Shown here piece by piece: positions 57,948-64,000 of a stretch of 64,000 bases of DNA; the first letter of the stretch is position 1; each line of letters starts with the position of its first letter. Under the pieces are notes generated by a model. It searched no databases, was not told the origin of the DNA, and saw only the letters and a program-made list of their open reading frames with translations. The stretch is from positions 1 through 64,000 of the forward strand of contig NZ_CABFLN010000064.1 in the NCBI RefSeq assembly GCF_901873445.1. Reading direction: 5' to 3'. This stretch comes from Gemella haemolysans. Lineage in GTDB: Bacteria; Bacillota; Bacilli; Staphylococcales; Gemellaceae. Position numbers and translations under genes: made by a program.

Positions 57948-58032
57948 CGTTTCACTCCATTTGTGTATTATTTAATCATTATAACACAGAGAATACTTTT
58001 TTGAAAATATAGCTTTATTTATCTCATAAAAT

Positions 58033-59079
58033 TTATTTTTTATTCTTAAAATGTTCTCGAACTCGTGGAGCTACTTCTTCTCCAAATAGTTTTATAGCTT
58101 TCATTATATCTTCATGTGGCATAGACCCAAGAGGTAGATGTAGCATAAATCTATCTAATCCTAATGTTTCTATCATATCAATAAGTTTATTGGCAACTGT
58201 TTCTGGACTACCTACCAACATAGATCCATCTGGCCCTACGCTATTTAAATATTGTTCGAAAGTAAGAGGCCTCCAAAATGGTCTATCTTTTAAAATTGCA
58301 TCAACTACTTGTTTTGTTGGATGGAAATATTTTTTAATCGCTTCTTCATCCGTATCAGCTACAAATCCCCAAGAATGTGAAGCAACTTTTAACTTATCGT
58401 TACTATGACCTGCATTACGTCCTATAGCCCTATAATAATCTATTAAACCTTTGAAAGCTTTATATTGACCTCCTATTATTGCATAAGCTATAGGTAATCC
58501 TTTTTGAGCTATTTTAATAGTAGACTCCGTATTTCCTCCTGTCGCTACCCAAATTGGAAAATCTTCTTGAACACTTCTCGGATACACTCCCTTATTTTCT
58601 ACCTTTTGTGTATATTTTCCTTCCCATGTTAACATTTCATTATCTTTAATTTTCTCTAACATCGCTAATTTTTCATCAAACAATTCTTCATAATCACCTA
58701 AATCATAACCGAACAACGGAAATGATTCTGTAAATGAACCGCGACCTACCATTACTTCTGCTCTACCTTTAGAAATAGCATCGATTGTTGCATATTGTTG
58801 ATAAACTCTTACTGGGTCCGATGATGATAATACTGTTACTGCTGAACTTAATTTTATATTTTTTGTAACAGCAGCACCAGCTGCTAATAAAATTTCTGGT
58901 GCTGATACTGCAAAATCTTCTCTATGATGCTCACCGATTGCGTAAAGATCTAAACCAACTTCATCAGCAAGTTTCATTTCTTCTATCATATCTCTAATAC
59001 GTTCATCATGTGCAGGTGTTATTCCTGTTCCTTCAATTTCTGTAGTTTCACCAAATGTACTAATTCCTAACTCTATCAT
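58033..59079 (-). CDS. LLM-class flavin-dependent oxidoreductase
   Basis: 348 residues, bacterial-luciferase-like fold. ELGISTFGET at the start, GEHHREDFAVSAPEILLAA near 48-66 and RAEVMVGRGSF near 103-115 are typical of the LLM group 1 family. The likely cofactor is FMN. It lies 62 bases after the frameshifted MhqR-like gene and has an MhqR-type operator in front of it, so it is probably an electrophile or quinone stress enzyme. That role is inference. Confidence 0.85.
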   Translation of the reverse strand: MIELGISTFGETTEIEGTGITPAHDERIRDMIEEMKLADEVGLDLYAIGEHHREDFAVSAPEILLAAGAAVTKNIKLSSAVTVLSSSDPVRVYQQYATIDAISKGRAEVMVGRGSFTESFPLFGYDLGDYEELFDEKLAMLEKIKDNEMLTWEGKYTQKVENKGVYPRSVQEDFPIWVATGGNTESTIKIAQKGLPIAYAIIGGQYKAFKGLIDYYRAIGRNAGHSNDKLKVASHSWGFVADTDEEAIKKYFHPTKQVVDAILKDRPFWRPLTFEQYLNSVGPDGSMLVGSPETVANKLIDMIETLGLDRFMLHLPLGSMPHEDIMKAIKLFGEEVAPRVREHFKNKK

Positions 59080-59096
59080 TTTATGTCCTCCTATAT

Positions 59097-59114
59097 TATC
59101 TCAATTTCAAGATA
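59097..59114 (-). promoter_or_regulatory. MhqR-type operator upstream of the LLM oxidoreductase
   Basis: On the minus strand the sequence reads TATCTTGAAATTGAGATA. It is close to the TATCTCGAATTCGAGATA pattern I remember for Bacillus MhqR. A TATAAT at 59119-59124 stands just upstream, so the operator would overlap the start of transcription. Confidence 0.65.
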
Positions 59115-59141
59115 TTATATTATAAAACAAGAAAACAATTT

Positions 59142-59550
59142 TTAATTAATTTTCTTTAGTATTTCTGTCAATGTATTTAATTCTTCTTCAGTTAAATCAT
59201 CAAAAATCTTTTTAGTATTTATTTTATATGTAGGGAAAATATCATCCATTAAACTCTCACCTGCTTGAGTCAACTTAATATAAGTTACTCTTTTGTCCTT
59301 TTGACTAAGCTTTCTATATAACATATCCTTTTTTCTCAAGGTTATCAACAACATATGTTGCACTACCGCTAGCAAGTAATATTCTATCTCGTATTTCTTG
59401 AATATTTTTCTCACCTTTACTATATAAAAATTCCATAACAGCAAATTCAGTAGCATTAATTGGATAATTTTTTAAAGTTTTCTTCAAATCATCTATTAAT
59501 AAATTACTCGCTCTCATAATTCCAATAATAGCTTTAAACTCATTATTCAT
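59142..59550 (-). pseudogene. MhqR-like MarR repressor, frameshifted in an A6 tract
   Basis: Two overlapping frames together encode one MarR protein. The first (59550 down to 59314) gives NATEFAVMEFLYSKGEK and LLASGSATYVVDNLEKKG, then stops. The second continues from KKDMLYRKLSQKDKRVTYIKL to the C-terminus ILKKIN at 59142. If the A6 run in GAGAAAAAAGG (plus-strand T6 at 59329-59334) were A5, one frame of about 136 residues would result, reading EKKDMLYRKL, with full MarR wing alignment. The sequence strongly resembles MhqR. It may be a real mutation, phase switch or sequencing error. Confidence 0.85.
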
Positions 59551-59593
59551 AAGGCTTCTCCTACTTTTATTATATACTTATTCCCCTCACAAT

Positions 59594-59640
59594 TATCTCG
59601 AATATGAGATAGTTATACTTCATTAACTTTATATTGTCAA
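59594..59640 (-). promoter_or_regulatory. promoter and MhqR-type operator of the repressor gene
   Basis: On the minus strand, TTGACA (59635-59640), 17 bp, TATAAC (59612-59617), followed at once by TATCTCATATTCGAGATA (59594-59611), an inverted repeat with 6-bp perfect outer arms. The operator is placed for autorepression. Confidence 0.78.
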
Positions 59641-59645
59641 AGAAA

Positions 59646-59687
59646 TAATATTAAAAGACATCTAGAGAGAAATCTCTAAATGCCTTT
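59646..59687 (-). terminator. terminator of the ABC exporter operon
   Basis: A 15-position stem with 13 pairs (59654-59668 with 59673-59687), loop of 4 nt. On the minus strand it is followed by TTTTAATATTATTT. Confidence 0.65.
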
Positions 59688-59691
59688 AATT

Positions 59692-61482
59692 TTATTCTGC
59701 AAATTGACTTTGATATAATTCTGAATAGAAACCTTTTTGTTCTACTAATTCGTCATGGTTACCTTGTTCGATAATGTCTCCATCTTTTAATACCAGTATT
59801 TTATCTGCATTTCTAATTGTTGATAAACGGTGGGCTATTACGAATGTAGTACGCCCTTCCATAAGTTTATTCATAGCTTTTTGAATTAGTACTTCTGTAC
59901 GTGTATCTACACTTGAGGTTGCTTCATCAAGAATTAATATAGGCTTATCAGCAAGTATTGCACGAGCAATTGTTAATAATTGTTTCTGTCCTTGCGAGAT
60001 ATTTGAAGCATCTTCATTTAATTCCATATCATATCCACCCGGTAAAGTTTTAATAAAGTGATGAATGTGAGCCGCTTTAGCCGCTTCTATTACTTCTTCA
60101 TCTGTAGCATCCAAACGACCATAACGAAGGTTTTCCATTATTGTTCCTTTAAATAACCATGTATCTTGTAGTACCATTGTAAAGTAAGAACGAAGCTCAG
60201 CTCTATCTAATTTAGAAATATCTTTCCCATCAATATAAATATTTCCACCGTTGATATCATAGAATCTCATAAGTAATTTAACCATTGTTGTTTTACCTGC
60301 TCCTGTAGGTCCTACAATAGCAATCATTTCACCTTTTTTAACATCACTAGTAAAGTTTTTAATAATAATCTGATCTTCTACATAGCCGAATTTAACTTTA
60401 TCAAATACAACATTACCCTCTTTATTAGTAACTGTTTCAAGTACTTCTGCATCTTCTTCATCTTTAGCATCTAAGAACTCAAAAACTCTTTCTCCAGCCG
60501 CAGCCATCTTTTGAATTTCTGACATAGACTGTGCTATTTGACCAATTGGCTGAGTGAAGTTTCTTATATATTGGATAAAGGCTTGAATATCACCTACGCC
60601 AATAGTTCCTTTAGAAACTAATAATCCACCTGAGAAAACAATACCAACATAACCTAGGTTACCAACAAAGTTAATCACAGGGAACATTAATCCTGAGAAG
60701 AAGTTTGCTTTCCATGATGATGTATATAATTGTTTATTTTTATCATTGAACTCTTTTACACTTTTTTCTTTATAGTTAAATGCAGCAATAATATTCTGAC
60801 CTGAGAAACTTTCTTCTACTTGCCCATTCACATCAGAAAGCATTTTTTGTTGGCTTCTGAAATATTTTTGACTCCATTTTGTTATAACGCCTAATAGGAT
60901 TCCCGAAATAGGGATTAAAGCTAACGCAATAAGCGTCATTAAAGGACTTATTGTAAACATCATTACCAATACCCCTAAAACCGTTGCAGTATTAGAAATT
61001 ATTTGTGTAAAACTTTGGTTAAGTGATTGACCTAATGTGTCCACGTCATTTGTTACACGTGATAAAGTTTCACCTACTGTACGTTGTTCAAAGTATCCAA
61101 CAGGTAAAGTATTTATTTTCTTACTTATATCTTTACGAATATCATAAGTCATTTGTTGAGAAATATTACTCATCAACCAACCTTGAATAAACATGAATAA
61201 TGATGAAAGTATATATAAACCTAATACAGTAAGTAAAATCCCTGCTATTTTCTCGAAGTTGATACTACCTTCATTACTAATCTTAGCTACTAACCCTTCA
61301 AAAAGTTCAGTAGTTGCTTTCCCCATAATCTTAGGCCCTACTATACCAAATACAGTACTAGCTAATGCAAAGAATACAATCAATATGCTTGAAAGTTTAT
61401 ACTGTGTAAACATCAATTTGATAATTCTTTTTAATGTTCCAGAAAAGTTATTAGCTTTTTCTATTTTTTGATCTTTAGCCAT
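59692..61482 (-). CDS. heterodimeric ABC exporter subunit, canonical ATPase site
   Basis: About 596 residues from MAKDQK; the ATG at 61482 has GGAGG eight bases upstream, whereas a longer reading would add 17 residues. Six membrane helices (about 25-320) are followed by a nucleotide-binding domain: Walker A GPTGAGKT, signature ISQGQ, Walker B LILDEATSS with the catalytic Glu, and switch His in VIAHRLS. It is the partner of the next gene, overlapping by 8 nt. This is the LmrC/BmrC-TM288-like half of a multidrug-type exporter; cargo unknown. Confidence 0.9.
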   Translation of the reverse strand: MAKDQKIEKANNFSGTLKRIIKLMFTQYKLSSILIVFFALASTVFGIVGPKIMGKATTELFEGLVAKISNEGSINFEKIAGILLTVLGLYILSSLFMFIQGWLMSNISQQMTYDIRKDISKKINTLPVGYFEQRTVGETLSRVTNDVDTLGQSLNQSFTQIISNTATVLGVLVMMFTISPLMTLIALALIPISGILLGVITKWSQKYFRSQQKMLSDVNGQVEESFSGQNIIAAFNYKEKSVKEFNDKNKQLYTSSWKANFFSGLMFPVINFVGNLGYVGIVFSGGLLVSKGTIGVGDIQAFIQYIRNFTQPIGQIAQSMSEIQKMAAAGERVFEFLDAKDEEDAEVLETVTNKEGNVVFDKVKFGYVEDQIIIKNFTSDVKKGEMIAIVGPTGAGKTTMVKLLMRFYDINGGNIYIDGKDISKLDRAELRSYFTMVLQDTWLFKGTIMENLRYGRLDATDEEVIEAAKAAHIHHFIKTLPGGYDMELNEDASNISQGQKQLLTIARAILADKPILILDEATSSVDTRTEVLIQKAMNKLMEGRTTFVIAHRLSTIRNADKILVLKDGDIIEQGNHDELVEQKGFYSELYQSQFAE

Positions 61483-63628
61483 GATGTTTACCTCCTTTTT
61501 GTAATTCTTCTTCACTAAGTTGGCTTTCTGCAATTTCTAAATATGTTGGACAAGTTTCTAGAAGTTCTTGGTGTTTTCCGATTCCAACTATTTTACCTTC
61601 ATTCATTACGATAATCTTATCTGCATTTAAAATTGTTGCGATACGTTGGGCAACTATTATAGTAGTTACACCAGCCATTTCTTCTCTTAAAGTTTTCCTT
61701 AATTTAACATCTGTTTTATAGTCTAGTGCTGAAAAACTATCATCGAAAAGAAGTATCTTAGGATTTTTCGCCAACGCACGAGCAATTGAAAGACGTTGTT
61801 TTTGTCCACCAGAAACATTTGATCCACCTTGTGAAATCTCACTATTAAATTTATCTTCTTTTTCATTGATAAATTCTATTGCTTGAGCAATTTCAGCAGC
61901 TTTTCTCATTTGTTCATCAGAAATATTTTCATCAGCAAATTTAATATTTGATTCAATATTACCACTAAATAATACTCCTTTTTGAGGAACAAATCCTAAA
62001 GTATCTCTTAATTTACTTAAACTTATATCTCTAATATTGACTCCATCAATTGAAATTTCACCTTCACTAGCATCGAAATATCTAGGAATCAAATGAAGCA
62101 ATGTAGATTTACCACTACCCGTACTTCCTATAATTGCTGTAGTTTTTCCTGCTTCTGCTTCAAAACTAATATTACTTAATACTGGACTATCAGCACCATC
62201 AAATGTAAAGCTAACATTATCAAATTTTAATGTACCCTTCACGTCTTGAAGCTTACTATCATCAATATGTTTACTATCTACGACAGTAACCTCTGTTTCC
62301 AGTACTTCATTAATACGTCCTGCTGCAACTTCTGCACGAGGTAATTGCATCATTAAGAATGTGAAGAATAAGAATGACATTACTATTTGCATTGTATATG
62401 TAATAAATGCCATCATATCTCCAACTTGAATACTACCAGAATCTATATTTTTTCCACCAACCCAAATTATTAATAATGCAATTCCATTCATTATTAATAT
62501 AATCATTGGCATAAGCGCTGACAATGTTCTATTGATAAAAAGTTGTTCATTTTTAAGAACAGTATTTTCTTTATTAAATCTTTCTTCTTCGTATTTTTCA
62601 CGTCCAAAAACTCGGATTACAGAAATACCAGTTAATGCTTCGCGAGTCACTAAGTTAACTCTATCTATTAATTTCTGCATAATTTTGAATTTAGGCATTA
62701 CTAAGAATGAGATTATTCCTATTGTTAACCCTAGAATACCTACACCTAATGCGATTATCCAAGTCATACCTGTATCTGTTTGTGTAACTTTGTAAACTCC
62801 GTATACTGCCATCATAGGTGCATAGATTGCGATAAATAACATCATATTTAAAGCATTTTGAATTTGTTGAATATCATTTGTACTTCTTGTAATTAGTGAA
62901 GCTGTTGAAAATTTATCAATATCTTGTTTAGAAAATGATAGTACCTTGTTATACAATTTCTCACGCAAGTTATACGCTATCTTCGAAGAAATTCTACTCG
63001 CTATAAAATTCGAAATAATACTTCCAATTCCAGAAATAAATGTCACGATTATCATCATGATTCCAACTTCTTTAAGGTAATTTTTTCTAATTTCGTTAGT
63101 GTCGATACCTACATTATTTCTATATTCTTCTTTTACATAACGAATACCGGCCTGTTTTGTAATCATATCTGCTGAACTACCTAAATCACTTATTGATTTT
63201 TGCTTTTGTTCAATTAAGCTATCTTTCTTGACTAATCCTAGTTTGACACCTTCTGCAACCTTATCTAAATCTAAGTTTTCAGATTTTGCACCAGATACAA
63301 CAGTCATAGTATTTTTTAATATGTCATTTAATTCACTTCGTTCCTGTTCATTAATACTATCAAGTTTATAAACATCACCATCTTTTGTATATTTAGATGT
63401 AACTTTCTTGATTTCATCATCTGTCATAAATAGTTGTAACTCTCTAAATGACTTTTCACTTATTTTTTCCGGTACAGCATCTTGAATACCACTTTGTTGA
63501 ATACCTTTATCGACAATATTACTTGTATATGTCGGAAGTGCTAGCTCTGCTACAACACGAACTCCTATTATCACAACTAAAAATATCATCGGTACTAAGA
63601 AACCTTTTAAATATTTAATTAGTTTCAT
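61475..63628 (-). CDS. heterodimeric ABC exporter subunit, degenerate ATPase site
   Basis: About 717 residues from MKLIKYLKGF, chosen because AAGGAGG lies just before. Between the first and second membrane helices there is an extra polar domain of roughly 150 residues (about 35-180), as in BmrD/LmrD proteins. The nucleotide-binding domain has Walker A GSTGSGKS and signature VSGGQ. Walker B ends LLFDDSFS, with Asp for the catalytic Glu, and the switch His is Gln (VAQRIAT). The pair therefore has one active and one degenerate ATP site. It overlaps the MarR gene by 14 nt. Confidence 0.9.
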   Translation of the reverse strand: MKLIKYLKGFLVPMIFLVVIIGVRVVAELALPTYTSNIVDKGIQQSGIQDAVPEKISEKSFRELQLFMTDDEIKKVTSKYTKDGDVYKLDSINEQERSELNDILKNTMTVVSGAKSENLDLDKVAEGVKLGLVKKDSLIEQKQKSISDLGSSADMITKQAGIRYVKEEYRNNVGIDTNEIRKNYLKEVGIMMIIVTFISGIGSIISNFIASRISSKIAYNLREKLYNKVLSFSKQDIDKFSTASLITRSTNDIQQIQNALNMMLFIAIYAPMMAVYGVYKVTQTDTGMTWIIALGVGILGLTIGIISFLVMPKFKIMQKLIDRVNLVTREALTGISVIRVFGREKYEEERFNKENTVLKNEQLFINRTLSALMPMIILIMNGIALLIIWVGGKNIDSGSIQVGDMMAFITYTMQIVMSFLFFTFLMMQLPRAEVAAGRINEVLETEVTVVDSKHIDDSKLQDVKGTLKFDNVSFTFDGADSPVLSNISFEAEAGKTTAIIGSTGSGKSTLLHLIPRYFDASEGEISIDGVNIRDISLSKLRDTLGFVPQKGVLFSGNIESNIKFADENISDEQMRKAAEIAQAIEFINEKEDKFNSEISQGGSNVSGGQKQRLSIARALAKNPKILLFDDSFSALDYKTDVKLRKTLREEMAGVTTIIVAQRIATILNADKIIVMNEGKIVGIGKHQELLETCPTYLEIAESQLSEEELQKGGKHHG

Positions 63629-64000
63629 TGTTTTCCTCCTTATCAGATAATTCTTCTCTAAAAATCTCATTTACTCGAGACAATAATATATCAAACGCTT
63701 CTTTTTCCCTTGCATCAAATTTATTCCAGATAGATTGAAACCATTCTTCATACGCTTTTCTATGTGATTCTATGCATTCGATTCCTTTTTCAGATAAACT
63801 AAGATATTTTTTTCTTTTATCTTTTTCATCTGTACTTTGAACCACAAAATCTTTTTCTAAAAGCTCACTAACAAGAGCTGTGACCCTAGGTTTTGTCACA
63901 CATAACTCTTCTCCCAATTCTTGCATTGTAATTTTTTCTTTTGAAGATAAAAATAACATTGCTTGAAATTCAGGTTTTCTATACGGTGCATCACTTTTCT
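63615..64000 (-). CDS. MarR-family regulator (5' end beyond the window)
   Basis: The frame stays open to the window edge, so the N-terminus is missing; at least 128 residues are present, beginning KSDAPYRKPEFQAMLFL. The winged helix is EKITMQELGEELCVTKPRVTALVSELLEKDFVVQ, with the wing STDEKDKRKKYLSLSEKG, then the dimerisation helices. It is the first gene of the MarR-ABC-ABC operon and should repress the exporter until its ligand binds. An internal Met at 63959 is not a good start because it would remove the first helix. Confidence 0.85.
   Translation of the reverse strand, partial: KSDAPYRKPEFQAMLFLSSKEKITMQELGEELCVTKPRVTALVSELLEKDFVVQSTDEKDKRKKYLSLSEKGIECIESHRKAYEEWFQSIWNKFDAREKEAFDILLSRVNEIFREELSDKEENNETN

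Noticed and set aside
59142..59550. Two separate small genes, one of 78 and one of 104 residues
   Set aside because: They are two frames of one MarR protein; the join at an A6 run explains both, and the first 20 or so residues of the second frame have no MarR character.

Overview
The window looks like chromosomal DNA of a very AT-rich member of the Bacilli. Gene content and order match Bacillales/Lactobacillales (rpoY-rnjA, sdaAB-sdaAA-recG-plsX, prs-pth-mfd, cshB-nfo-zur, rpsO/ribF/truB, queA-tgt-yajC, a YSIRK/LPXTG surface protein with a class A sortase). The combination reminds me most of Gemella; that genus assignment is from memory, not from a database search. No prophage, insertion sequence or CRISPR array was found.

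Layout. 0.2-4 kb: an M50 membrane metalloprotease, an ATP-grasp protein and a DedA protein fused to a nicotinamidase-like cysteine hydrolase. 4.1-13 kb: one tightly packed minus-strand operon read as GNAT/aminotransferase fusion - rpoY - rnjA - sdaAB - sdaAA - recG - srtA - plsX - acpP, in which sortase A sits where Bacillales normally carry fapR. 13.2-15.6 kb: NDH-2, a HesB-like protein and a divergent NifU-domain protein, followed by tRNA-Arg(UCU). 16-21 kb: rpsO with a structured leader, then cshB-nfo-zur-truB-ribF. 21.2-27.4 kb: pdp-deoC and a membrane-microdomain cluster (metallo-hydrolase, NfeD, flotillin FloA, three unknown membrane proteins). 27.5-31 kb: tmRNA, rarA, murB, a GrpB-like protein. 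31-37 kb: tag, mfd, pth, prs. 37.5-43 kb: glyA, luxS and a 1127-residue LPXTG surface protein with a lipase-like domain. 43-53 kb: yajC, tgt, queA, ftsW, ylaN, yqgQ, a GluP-like rhomboid without catalytic residues, crr, ftsY, lysS. 53-64 kb: accessory genes (APC permease, LtrA-like membrane protein, SGNH hydrolase, CDF metal exporter, YjjG phosphatase, LLM oxidoreductase with a frameshifted MhqR-like repressor, and a MarR-controlled heterodimeric ABC exporter).

How the genes fit together. The operons mix information processing (RNA polymerase epsilon, RNase J1, RecG, Mfd, tmRNA), fatty-acid and phospholipid start-up (PlsX, AcpP), serine breakdown, and surface display (SrtA plus a substrate). 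The most unusual items are the two domain fusions, srtA in the fapR slot, a roughly 180-bp structured intergenic element present in two (perhaps three) copies, the rhomboid pseudoprotease, and a two-operator MhqR-type circuit whose repressor is frameshifted in an A6 tract.

Most starts were set by ribosome-binding site and family conventions. Statements about homology come from motif recognition in the translated sequence, not from alignment searches.
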